A stretch of 8,124 bases of DNA from NCBI GenBank assembly GCA_947039055.1, contig CAMQYB010000070.1, forward strand, positions 1-8,124, written 5' to 3'. The notes beneath the pieces are model-generated. The model saw only the letters and a program-made list of their open reading frames with translations. It was not told the DNA's origin and did no database searches. Origin of the DNA: an uncultured Deferribacteraceae bacterium. Its GTDB lineage: Bacteria > Chrysiogenota > Deferribacteres > Deferribacterales > Mucispirillaceae. Both the position numbers and the translations under genes were made by a program. Position 1 is the stretch's first letter. The number at the start of each line of letters is the position of its first letter. Shown one piece after another: positions 1-6,320 of this stretch.

Positions 1-482
1 GTTTCGACAGAATTAGTTGTATCTTTTACAGCACTAAAAGTTTTTCTATCTTCTTTATATGAGTACACGATAAATATTATTAATGATGTGATGAATATAA
101 TTCCTATCGGCAGATTAACATGTCCAAACCATGCTGCAACTGCAACAAGCAGTAGTGATATAATAAGCATTAAAGAATCACGTCGATATGTTTTTCTCAA
201 TTGATTAATAGGCAGTATTGATGCTGCAATACCAAGAACTAGAAGTATATTTGCGATATTGCTTCCAACAACATTTCCGATTGCGATCCCTGGTGAATTA
301 AGTATAGATGCTTTAAGAGTTGTAACAAGTTCAGGAGTAGATGTCCCAAATCCAACAATCACAATTGATATTATTATTTTAGAAACATTCAGTTTGTAGG
401 CAACAGCTGTTGAACCGTTAACAAGAAGTGTGCCTCCACCTACAAGCATTGATAAGCCGATAAGAAGATATAGATACGTCAT
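1..482 (-). CDS. CaCA-family Na+/Ca2+ exchanger, N-terminal part (runs off left edge)
   Basis: The minus-strand frame is open from an ATG at 482 to the window edge (160 codons), so the C-terminal half is missing. This is the first half of a calcium/cation antiporter, an inner-membrane protein that usually exchanges Ca2+ for Na+ or H+. The translation begins MTYLYLLIGLSMLVGGGTLL and shows about five hydrophobic segments (roughly residues 3-22, 33-47, 69-90, 103-120, 123-141). The diagnostic alpha-1 repeat is present: GFGTSTPEL at 44-52 and GNVVGSNIAN at 69-78, which in the family form the ion-binding core. A full protein of this kind (YrbG-like) is about 310-350 residues with a second, inverted alpha-2 repeat. 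The start is supported by AAAGGT eight bases upstream. It lies 117 bases downstream of the ROK gene on the same strand and could be co-transcribed or have its own promoter. The family is clear; the exact ion is inferred. Confidence 0.9.
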   Translation of the reverse strand, partial: MTYLYLLIGLSMLVGGGTLLVNGSTAVAYKLNVSKIIISIVIVGFGTSTPELVTTLKASILNSPGIAIGNVVGSNIANILLVLGIAASILPINQLRKTYRRDSLMLIISLLLVAVAAWFGHVNLPIGIIFITSLIIFIVYSYKEDRKTFSAVKDTTNSVE

Positions 483-550
483 TTTTCACTACCTTTATTT
501 TATTACATAAGAACGAATTGATAACCAACCCCTTATAAATATGAGTGCTT

Positions 551-556
551 ATTATA
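551..556 (-). promoter_or_regulatory. Possible -10 box upstream of the exchanger gene
   Basis: A perfect TATAAT lies on the minus strand about 70 bases before the exchanger start. No good -35 lies at the usual distance (TTTCAA at best, 16-base spacing). The gap between the ROK gene and the exchanger (483-599) shows no clear terminator hairpin, so read-through from mtaB and the ROK gene is equally possible. Confidence 0.25.
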
Positions 557-599
557 CAGATAACTATATAAATTGAAACCCTTTATTAGTTCTCTTTTA

Positions 600-1505
600 T
601 TAATTACCTTTGAAATAGTTTACGGCAGCACCGATCACACCTGCTTTATTTTTAAGTGACGCAACTTCAACAGTAGTTAAATCTTTATATAGAGGAAAGA
701 TATCGTTGTTGATAATTTTTATAGTATCATCTAAATAATATTTAGATAACTCTGATAATCCACCACCCAATTTAACTTTATCAGGAACAAAGATATTAAT
801 CAGATCGGTTATAGCTTTTGCAAGATGTTTAGAGTATATAGAAAATGTTTCTTTAGCGACAGTATCCCCTTCATCAACTAGTTCTCCTATTTTAATAGGC
901 GATAGATTAGACTGTGTGTTTGATAACTCATCATATGTTAAAGTAAGTGCAGATGAGTTAGCGTATTCATCTAAACAACCGTATCTACCACATCCACATT
1001 TTCTACCGTTATCAACAGATATAATATGTCCGATCTCAAACGTTGATGTATGAGATTTATGAAGGTTACCATTAATAATTACACCACCACCAACACCTGT
1101 TCCAAGTGTTAAAAGTATCATATTATTTATCTCTGCTTTTTCGATATAATGATACTCTCCAAGTGCTGCAAGATTTGCATCATTTTCAATAAGTATAGGT
1201 ATGTCTTTAAATCTACCTTTCAGATCATTTAAGATATTTTTACTGTTTAGAGTAGTAAGGTTCGGAGCAAAGATAATGTTTTTATTGTAATTATATCCAC
1301 CAGGAATAGCCACAGATAAAGCTTCAATATCAGAATTATAGAGCGATGATATATAACTAATTAACTCTTCATAAGTTGTAGGAGTTTTTGATTTACGCTC
1401 ATCAATAATATTGTAATCAGAGTCGATGAGAGCTGTTTTAATATTTGTCCCACCTATATCAACTGCTAAAACTGTTCTACTTTTTTCAAGATTTTTTTTA
1501 TTCAT
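600..1505 (-). CDS. ROK-family sugar kinase (glucokinase-like)
   Basis: A complete ROK-family kinase of 301 residues, the usual size. These cytoplasmic enzymes phosphorylate glucose or related sugars with ATP; sugar specificity cannot be read from the sequence. Motifs in order are the N-terminal phosphate loop DIGGTNIK (16-23), ENDANLAALGE (107-117) with the catalytic Asp at 109, LTLGTGVGGG (132-141), EIGH (157-160) and the zinc-binding CGCGRYGCLDEYA (170-182; Cys170, Cys172, Cys177 with His160). There is no N-terminal helix-turn-helix, so it is a kinase and not a ROK repressor. The frame extends to a GTG at 1514, but AGGTG ends seven bases before the ATG at 1505 and overlaps the mtaB stop codon, so ATG 1505 is the better start. 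It begins 9 bases after mtaB and is almost surely translated from the same message. Confidence 0.93.
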   Translation of the reverse strand: MNKKNLEKSRTVLAVDIGGTNIKTALIDSDYNIIDERKSKTPTTYEELISYISSLYNSDIEALSVAIPGGYNYNKNIIFAPNLTTLNSKNILNDLKGRFKDIPILIENDANLAALGEYHYIEKAEINNMILLTLGTGVGGGVIINGNLHKSHTSTFEIGHIISVDNGRKCGCGRYGCLDEYANSSALTLTYDELSNTQSNLSPIKIGELVDEGDTVAKETFSIYSKHLAKAITDLINIFVPDKVKLGGGLSELSKYYLDDTIKIINNDIFPLYKDLTTVEVASLKNKAGVIGAAVNYFKGN

Positions 1506-1514
1506 ATAAAACAC

Positions 1515-2798
1515 CTAGTGAGGGATAATATCCCCGTATAATTTATTATCTTTAAATTCCGTAATTACAACATTATGAAATTTATTCGGTTTAATATTTA
1601 TAGTAGTATTATTATTAAGGTTGATATTTAGATAATTATCAGTATGTCCTTTATCACCTTTCTCAGTTAATACTCTAAAAGTTTTACCGATACTAATATC
1701 AACTAGATCTTGATATCTTTTAGATGCTAACTCTTGCAATATTTTCATTCTCTTCTTTTTTAAGGTAGGATCAATTTTATTATCCATGCTAGAAGCTTTA
1801 GTTCCTGTTCTGTCAGAGTATTGAAATATATGAAAAAAATCAGTTGTGGCAGTTGAAAGAGTTTGAATTGTATCATTAAAATCATCATCTGTTTCAGATG
1901 GAAACCCGACTATAATATCAGATCCGATTGTTAAGTTAGATATCTGTTCTTTAGCTTTTAGAGCTGTATTTATATACTCATCTTTTAGATAAAATCTATT
2001 CATAAGTTTTAAGATATTATCACTTCCAGATTGTAGAGGAATATGTAGATGAGCAGATATTTTATCAGGGTTATCTTTCATTATATTTATCAGTTCATCA
2101 TCAATTTCATTAACTTCTAAAGATGAGAAGCGTATACGAAAATCACCTTTAACTTTTATTAGTCGTTTAACGAGTTCAGTAAAATTGTATCCGTGTTCTT
2201 TACCGTATAATCCGATATGTATGCCAACAAGCACGATCTCTTTATAGCCACTATTAACGGCGTTCGTAAAACTTTCAACAGATAGATTTATATCAAGAGA
2301 TTTAGATCGTCCTCTAAGAGTTGGAATAATACAGTAGCTACATTTTGCATCACAGCCATCTTGTATTTTAAAATAATTTCTAGTACGTTTGCTTTCATCA
2401 CTATCAACTATGCCTGTGAATATAGATTTATCATCTAAAATTTTGACGATATTTTCTGTGTTACAACCAAGATATGTAATAATATTTTCAACGATTAATT
2501 CTTTAGAGAAGTTATCCACAACTAGATCAATATTATCAGTAGATTTAAGAATTTTATCGTTAGCTAAACATCCAGTCATAACGATTTTTAGATGAGGCAA
2601 TTTCTCTTTACTTTTTTTAATATAATCTTCAACTTTTTTTGCAGCAGTTTCAGTTACAGCACAAGAGTTAATTATCAGAATTTCAGCAAGTTCAAGATTA
2701 GATGTTTGAGTAAATCCATTAGATAGCAATTTAGACATAATAAGTTCTTCTTCGGCGATGTTAACTTTGCAACCGAAAGATTTCATATAATATAACAA
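1515..2798 (-). CDS. mtaB: tRNA (N6-L-threonylcarbamoyladenosine(37)-C2)-methylthiotransferase MtaB
   Basis: A radical-SAM methylthiotransferase that converts t6A37 to ms2t6A37 in ANN-decoding tRNAs. The 427-residue protein has the three family parts. The N-terminal UPF0004 domain holds the first iron-sulfur cluster ligands Cys10, Cys46 and Cys77. The radical-SAM core has CDAKCSYC (Cys149, Cys153, Cys156) followed by IIPTLRGRSKS. A C-terminal TRAM-like RNA-binding domain covers about residues 368-426. GCKVN at 9-13 is the MtaB form, whereas MiaB usually has GCQMN. The start is probably TTG at 2798: AAGGAG lies exactly six bases upstream, while the internal ATG at 2786 would be 18 bases from it, and only the TTG start gives the usual short strand before GCKVN. 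It is first in the unit with the ROK kinase and has a strong promoter just upstream. Confidence 0.95.
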   Translation of the reverse strand: MLYYMKSFGCKVNIAEEELIMSKLLSNGFTQTSNLELAEILIINSCAVTETAAKKVEDYIKKSKEKLPHLKIVMTGCLANDKILKSTDNIDLVVDNFSKELIVENIITYLGCNTENIVKILDDKSIFTGIVDSDESKRTRNYFKIQDGCDAKCSYCIIPTLRGRSKSLDINLSVESFTNAVNSGYKEIVLVGIHIGLYGKEHGYNFTELVKRLIKVKGDFRIRFSSLEVNEIDDELINIMKDNPDKISAHLHIPLQSGSDNILKLMNRFYLKDEYINTALKAKEQISNLTIGSDIIVGFPSETDDDFNDTIQTLSTATTDFFHIFQYSDRTGTKASSMDNKIDPTLKKKRMKILQELASKRYQDLVDISIGKTFRVLTEKGDKGHTDNYLNINLNNNTTINIKPNKFHNVVITEFKDNKLYGDIIPH

Positions 2799-2804
2799 CG
2801 GTTA

Positions 2805-2810
2805 CTCCTT
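2805..2810 (-). promoter_or_regulatory. Ribosome binding site that selects the TTG start of mtaB
   Basis: The minus strand reads AAGGAG, six bases, then TTG at 2798. This is a near-perfect Shine-Dalgarno at optimal distance for the TTG and too far (18 bases) from the ATG at 2786. Confidence 0.75.
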
Positions 2811-2829
2811 CATATATTAATCAATTTAT

Positions 2830-2857
2830 AGTATACCAATATTTCATTGTTTGCCAA
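2830..2857 (-). promoter_or_regulatory. Sigma-70-type promoter for mtaB-ROK
   Basis: On the minus strand a -35 box TTGGCA (2852-2857) is followed after 16 bases by TATACT (2830-2835). Each box is one base off consensus. Transcription would start near 2823, leaving a leader of about 25 bases that contains the AAGGAG of mtaB. This is the best promoter in the divergent region. Confidence 0.7.
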
Positions 2858-2885
2858 TAAAATAAATATCTATATACCTTGAGAG

Positions 2886-2894
2886 TGGTATAAT
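2886..2894 (+). promoter_or_regulatory. Extended -10 promoter candidate (plus strand)
   Basis: TGGTATAAT is a perfect TATAAT with the upstream TGn of extended -10 promoters. The -35 region at the normal distance is poor. Its start site near 2901 lies 240 bases before the kinase-like gene and coincides with an ATG opening a 10-codon frame. It could make a long leader for that gene or a separate short RNA; the sequence does not decide. Confidence 0.4.
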
Positions 2895-2959
2895 TTATAT
2901 ATGATTAAACGGTTTTATATTGAAAAACTGTAAATTACTTGATTTATGTTCTATTAAAA

Positions 2960-2990
2960 TGTTATCCTACAGATATTAGTGTTATCTTAC
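2960..2990 (+). repeat. Pair of 11-bp direct repeats, 20-bp period (possible operator)
   Basis: TGTTATCCTAC at 2960-2970 recurs as TGTTATCTTAC at 2980-2990 (10 of 11 bases identical), exactly 20 bases apart, about two helical turns. The core GTTATC also appears inverted as GATAAC at 3005-3010. Spacing and position between divergent promoters fit binding of a dimer or of two protein copies on one DNA face. No known operator is recognised. Confidence 0.4.
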
Positions 2991-3023
2991 TCTAAAATCA
3001 ATACGATAACTACAACGTGAAAT

Positions 3024-3053
3024 TTAGCGATTATTAGAAAAGAGTGTTAAAAT
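3024..3053 (+). promoter_or_regulatory. Promoter candidate for the kinase-like gene
   Basis: TGTTAAAAT at 3045-3053 is an extended -10 (TGn plus TAAAAT). TTAGCG at 3024-3029 is a weak -35 with 18-base spacing. Initiation near 3060 would place the direct repeats at 2960-2990 upstream of the promoter, where an activator could act. Confidence 0.35.
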
Positions 3054-3102
3054 CGAATATTGGTTTTAGTGTCTTTATTAATAGTTGTATATTAAAAAAA
3101 AT

Positions 3103-3119
3103 GGTAGAGTTGTACTACC
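3103..3119 (+). promoter_or_regulatory. Small hairpin in the leader of the kinase-like gene
   Basis: GGTAG and CTACC form a five-pair stem around a seven-base loop, ending about 20 bases before the ATG at 3141. The ribosome site that follows is a GA run (AGAGAGAG, about 3127-3136) and not a true GGAGG, so translation may be weak. An effect of the hairpin is only inference. Confidence 0.25.
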
Positions 3120-3140
3120 CGTAAAAAGAGAGAGAGCTTC

Positions 3141-4529
3141 ATGGACTTTATCTTATTTATTGATACACCGTCCAAACCAGATATTTCTAGAAGAGTAGCG
3201 TTGAAATATAAGGTATCGAACAATCTTATTGATGTAAATATAGTTATCTCTGAAAACGAGATTAAACTTCCTGATGATATATTATATATCAACATATCTA
3301 ACAAACAAAAAGCTGATAATACATTATTTATTGATATCTCTTTAGATGTTGAGACCATACTGTTATTGATTGATAGTATGATTATGTCATATTTAAGCAC
3401 TATGGATATGTGTAAGAAATTAAACAATAAGAATTTAGAGAGTAGTGATGCGTTACTATTATCGAGCAAACTATCTAAGTATGAAAGTATCATCAACAAT
3501 GTAGGTTTTTCAGTATTATGTATTAATAGAGTTGGAGAGATCCTTTACTCTAATAGACATTTTAATGATTTAAGACGAGATGGTACACAAGGACTAATCA
3601 AGAATTTTTTTGAGATGTTAGATCCTAAATTAATTGCCACATTACGATCTTTTATAGAGAGCAGTTCGTTTATGAAGATGAAAGATTTTGTTGGTAGCAT
3701 AATATTAGATAACGATATCACTTTAGTAATAGAGGGTAAAGTTATATCATTTAAAGAGGATGAAGATCATTACGAGATAGTTTTTGATTCTATGATAGAT
3801 AAGGTAAGAAGTTCAGAAAATATCAGAAAACATGAAGAACAAGCTTTAGTTTCAGGGTTCTCAAGACATATATCACATAATATTATGAACGCATTAACGG
3901 CAGCTGGTGGATTTATTCGTCAAGTTAAGTCAAGAACAGATACCGATCCGTATATGTCAAATATGTGGAAAATAATCGAGAGTAAGCTTCAACTAATTGA
4001 AGAGGTAGTTTTAAGTTATAGCGATTATACACACTCATTATCATTTAAGTTAAATAATGAAGTTAACCTTTCAAAATTTTATAAAGAGTTAGTTATGGCA
4101 ATAGCTGATAAAAATATTGATAAAGATTTTTCAGCACAGCTATATAGATTTACAGATATGTATGATATGGCGTATGATTTTACAGCATCGGATAATTATA
4201 CGATAATGGGTAATCTACAATTTTTAAAATTATCGTTATGTTACATAATAAAAGATAATATCAGGTTTTTTTCAGATGATGTTCCTCTATCGTTTCATGT
4301 AACATCAAGAGTTCTGAATAACAGGTTTTCATTAACTATATCGGTGTTAGGAGTTGAGATTGCTGATCAAGTTCTAAATACGATCTTAGAGCCTTGGGAT
4401 CATAGCATACATATCCAAAGTTTTGATTACTGGGGAATAGTTATTGCAAAACAGGTTATCGAGCGTCACATGGGACAGCTTGAGATATCTAAAATAGATA
4501 ACGGTATAGAGATATTGTTATTATTTTAG
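3141..4529 (+). CDS. PAS-domain histidine-kinase-like protein with degenerate ATP-binding domain
   Basis: A 462-residue soluble protein with no membrane segment or signal peptide. Residues 1-85 look like an alternating alpha/beta domain I do not recognise, followed by a helical linker. Residues about 112-218 resemble a PAS sensor (VGFSVLCINRVGEILYSN at 121-138). A DHp-like helix at 235-262 contains SHNIMNALTAAGGF, aligning with the H-box HExxNPL of HisKA kinases: His246 is kept, but the acidic residue after it is Asn247 and the Pro is Ala251. The C-terminal part follows the HATPase_c pattern. N-box-like IIKDN is at 369-373, the F-box matches ILEPW (415-419), and the final helix and strand match AKQVIERHMGQLEIS (436-450). 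The G1 motif DxGxG is VLGVE (402-406) and the G2 motif GxGLG is FDYWG (428-432), so nucleotide binding is doubtful. No response regulator is adjacent. The kinase-fold relationship is solid; activity is uncertain. Confidence 0.8.
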   Translation: MDFILFIDTPSKPDISRRVALKYKVSNNLIDVNIVISENEIKLPDDILYINISNKQKADNTLFIDISLDVETILLLIDSMIMSYLSTMDMCKKLNNKNLESSDALLLSSKLSKYESIINNVGFSVLCINRVGEILYSNRHFNDLRRDGTQGLIKNFFEMLDPKLIATLRSFIESSSFMKMKDFVGSIILDNDITLVIEGKVISFKEDEDHYEIVFDSMIDKVRSSENIRKHEEQALVSGFSRHISHNIMNALTAAGGFIRQVKSRTDTDPYMSNMWKIIESKLQLIEEVVLSYSDYTHSLSFKLNNEVNLSKFYKELVMAIADKNIDKDFSAQLYRFTDMYDMAYDFTASDNYTIMGNLQFLKLSLCYIIKDNIRFFSDDVPLSFHVTSRVLNNRFSLTISVLGVEIADQVLNTILEPWDHSIHIQSFDYWGIVIAKQVIERHMGQLEISKIDNGIEILLLF

Positions 4530-4566
4530 AAAAATATCCGAAGTATATTAACTATCGTATATTAAG

Positions 4567-4596
4567 TTGAAAAATAGAAAAGTAGAATTGTAGAAT
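4567..4596 (+). promoter_or_regulatory. Promoter candidate for argB-pcm
   Basis: TTGAAA at 4567-4572 and TAGAAT at 4591-4596, with 18-base spacing, lie in the 97-base gap before the argB ATG. Start near 4603 would give a leader of about 24 bases. No terminator hairpin is visible after the kinase-like gene, so read-through is also possible. Confidence 0.5.
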
Positions 4597-4626
4597 ATAT
4601 AGATTTATTTAAAAGGTGTTTTGTGT

Positions 4627-5490
4627 ATGAAAAATATAATTGATAAAGCGTCGATATTAGTAGAGAGTCTACCGTATATAAATAGATTTTCTGGCAAAAC
4701 GTTTGTTGTAAAATATGGTGGTCACGCTATGGAAGATAGTGATTATCAGTATAGTTTTGCACAAGATATAACTTTATTACATTATGTTGGTATAAAAGTT
4801 ATTATCGTTCACGGCGGTGGTCCTCAGATCGGAGAGATGTTAGATAGATTATCTATTAAATCAGAGTTCAAAAGTGGAATGCGTGTAACGGACTCTGACT
4901 CTATTGAGATAATTGAGATGGTTTTATCAGGTAAAATTAATAAAAATATCGTATCGTTAATAAATAAAGCAGGCGGATCAGCGTTAGGATTATCAGGTAG
5001 AGACGCTAATTTAATTGTTGCAGATAAATTATATTTAGATGAGAACGGCAAGAAAGTTGATATCGGATTAGTAGGCGATATAAAAAGTATCAACACAGAA
5101 GTTATCAATCATATAGCAGAGAAATTTATCCCAGTTATAGCACCGATCGGAGTGGGAGAAGATTTTACACCATTTAATATTAATGCAGATATAGCAGCAG
5201 GAGCTATTGCATCAGCGTTAAAGGCAGAGAAGTTGATACTGTTAACAGATGTAGATGGCGTTAAGGATAAATCAGGTGACAGAATTTCAACTATTAAATT
5301 ATCGGATGTAGATAGATTGCGTACAGACGGCACATTAACAGGTGGCATGATCCCAAAAGTTGAGTGTGCAGCATCGGCTATAAAAGCAGGCGTAACTAAG
5401 GCACATATAATAGATGGACGAGTGTTACATTCGGTACTTTTAGAAATTTTTACAGACTCAGGTATAGGAACTCAGGTGGTAGATGGATAA
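4627..5490 (+). CDS. argB: Acetylglutamate kinase
   Basis: A complete 287-residue amino-acid-kinase family enzyme that phosphorylates N-acetyl-L-glutamate with ATP, the second step of arginine biosynthesis in the cytoplasm. Visible motifs are KYGGHAM (29-35, phosphate-binding Lys and glycines), VHGGGPQIGEML (61-72), GMRVTD (84-89, substrate-binding Arg), FNINAD (183-188, catalytic Asp), LTDVDGV (206-212) and GGMIPK (239-244, Lys). The N-terminal helix before the core (about residues 2-22, IIDKASILVESLPYINRF) is absent from the E. coli enzyme and is typical of the hexameric, arginine-inhibited kinases, so feedback inhibition by arginine is likely. The frame reaches a TTG at 4621, but AAAAGGTG at 4611-4618 is eight bases from ATG 4627 and only two from the TTG, so the ATG is chosen. 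No other arginine gene is in the window. Confidence 0.96.
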   Translation: MKNIIDKASILVESLPYINRFSGKTFVVKYGGHAMEDSDYQYSFAQDITLLHYVGIKVIIVHGGGPQIGEMLDRLSIKSEFKSGMRVTDSDSIEIIEMVLSGKINKNIVSLINKAGGSALGLSGRDANLIVADKLYLDENGKKVDIGLVGDIKSINTEVINHIAEKFIPVIAPIGVGEDFTPFNINADIAAGAIASALKAEKLILLTDVDGVKDKSGDRISTIKLSDVDRLRTDGTLTGGMIPKVECAASAIKAGVTKAHIIDGRVLHSVLLEIFTDSGIGTQVVDG

Positions 5491-6109
5491 TTTTAATTTT
5501 GATGTAAAATCTCCTAAATATTTTATAGATGATATAATACGTAAAGCAGCAGGTGGAGATATGAGAATAATTAATGCATTTGAAGTTATTCCAAGGGCTG
5601 TTTTTATACCAGAAGCGTCAAGACATCAAGCGTATGATGATATATCGTTACCGATAGGACAAGGACAAACGATATCGCAACCGTCGTTATTAGCACATAT
5701 GTTAAAGAAGTTGGATATTAAAGAGACAGATACTATTTTAGAGATCGGTTCAGGATCAGGATATTTAGCAGCTTTACTATCTAAGATGTGTAAGAACGTA
5801 TATTCGGTTGAACGTATAGCACCACTATTAAATTCAGCAAGAAAGTTGTTGAGAAGAATGAGCATATCAAATGTACATTTTTTATTAGGTGATGGAGCGT
5901 TTGGTTGGGAAGATCATGCACCATATGATAAGATAGTTGCATCAGCTGGAGCTACAAAAATCCCAGATAATTTAGTTGCACAGTTATCAGATAACGGACG
6001 GTTTTTAATACCGCTTAATGATAGCTTAATGTGTTATATCAAGAAAGACGGCGTAATTATTGAAGAGAAAGGTGTACCAGTTAAATTTGTAGATTTCGTA
6101 GGTAGTTAA
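5483..6109 (+). CDS. pcm: Protein-L-isoaspartate O-methyltransferase
   Basis: A 208-residue SAM-dependent methyltransferase that methylates isoaspartyl residues in aged proteins and so starts their repair. The length is typical. Motifs in order are PRAVFIPEASRHQAYDD (37-53), PIGQGQTISQP (57-67, the family signature), SAM-binding motif I LEIGSGSGY (86-94), post-I VYSVER (106-111), GDGAFGW (136-142) and YDKIVASAG (148-156). The ATG overlaps the last eight bases of argB (ATGGATAA), with AGGTGG just before it inside argB, indicating translational coupling. There is no hydrophobic leader, so it is cytosolic. Pcm is better known beside surE, so pairing with argB is a local arrangement with no obvious metabolic logic. 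Function is confident. Confidence 0.95.
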   Translation: MDNFNFDVKSPKYFIDDIIRKAAGGDMRIINAFEVIPRAVFIPEASRHQAYDDISLPIGQGQTISQPSLLAHMLKKLDIKETDTILEIGSGSGYLAALLSKMCKNVYSVERIAPLLNSARKLLRRMSISNVHFLLGDGAFGWEDHAPYDKIVASAGATKIPDNLVAQLSDNGRFLIPLNDSLMCYIKKDGVIIEEKGVPVKFVDFVGS

Positions 6110-6126
6110 TTTTACTACTTACGACG

Positions 6127-6270
6127 ATGGTTATCTGTTCAAGCTATACAGTCATTCTATATATATTGTTTACATAGCTGTGCATTCATTTATGGTTTTC
6201 TGTTCAAGCTATACAGTCACGCTGTATATATCGTTTGTATAGCCGTGCTTTCTTTTATGTTTTTCTGTTC
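6127..6270. repeat. 65-bp tandem repeat, 2.2 copies, each with an inverted-repeat structure
   Basis: Copy 1 is 6127-6191, copy 2 is 6192-6256, and a 14-base partial third copy is 6257-6270, all at an exact 65-base period. By eye copies 1 and 2 agree at 55 of 65 positions. Each has AGCTATACAG on the left followed by complementary arms. In copy 2 GCTATAC (6209-6215) matches GTATAGC (6238-6244) perfectly, and TATACAG matches CTGTATA across a five-base loop. Both use the same left arm, so the two hairpins exclude each other. Copy 1 keeps weaker versions. The period is not a multiple of three and the stretch is not coding. It sits between convergent pcm and the phosphoesterase gene. Confidence 0.85.
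6208..6265 (+). terminator. Possible terminator of argB-pcm inside the second repeat copy
   Basis: The copy 2 stem (GCTATAC/GTATAGC, or the inner TATACAG/CTGTATA) is followed on the plus strand by a T-rich run (TTTCTTTTATGTTTTTC). This would suit transcription coming from pcm. The run begins about five bases after the stem and is interrupted, so it is not a textbook intrinsic terminator. On the minus strand the same structure lacks a U tract. Confidence 0.35.
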
Positions 6271-6320
6271 ACATCATTATATCAACAAAGACTATACTAA
6301 ACGATTTACATAATTAATTA

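Larger units (their letters stand above)
2799..3140. other. Divergent intergenic region between mtaB and the kinase-like gene
   Basis: 342 bases without a supportable gene. It holds the mtaB promoter at the left, a strong extended -10 on the plus strand at 2886-2894, a pair of direct repeats at 2960-2990, a second extended -10 candidate at 3045-3053 and a small hairpin at 3103-3119. The plus-strand leader before the kinase-like gene could be up to about 240 bases, longer than the other leaders here. Only very short open frames occur in it, such as a 10-codon one starting at 2901. Confidence 0.6.

Noticed and set aside
600..1505. ROK-family transcriptional repressor (NagC/XylR type)
   Set aside because: The protein starts directly with the kinase phosphate loop and lacks the N-terminal helix-turn-helix domain of about 80 residues.
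1515..2798. MiaB or RimO in place of MtaB
   Set aside because: The N-terminal motif is GCKVN and the sequence around the radical-SAM cysteines fits MtaB. MiaB usually carries GCQMN, and no RimO features were seen.
2901..2933. Ten-codon leader peptide gene at the extended -10 start site
   Set aside because: It has no ribosome site, no runs of a regulatory amino acid and no terminator/antiterminator after it, so there is too little to call it.
3092..3499. Minus-strand open frame across the start of the kinase-like gene
   Set aside because: It lies opposite a gene with clear domain matches, its translation is low-complexity and hydrophobic, and it has no ribosome site.
4824..5348. Two adjoining minus-strand open frames inside argB
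   Set aside because: They mirror the argB frame, which has all catalytic motifs. They are antisense shadows with no start signals.
6127..6256. tRNA genes in the two repeat copies
   Set aside because: The stems do not form a cloverleaf, and no T-loop or anticodon arm pattern is found.
6127..6270. CRISPR array
   Set aside because: Only 2.2 copies at a 65-base period, the copies are contiguous with no variable spacers, and no cas gene is present.
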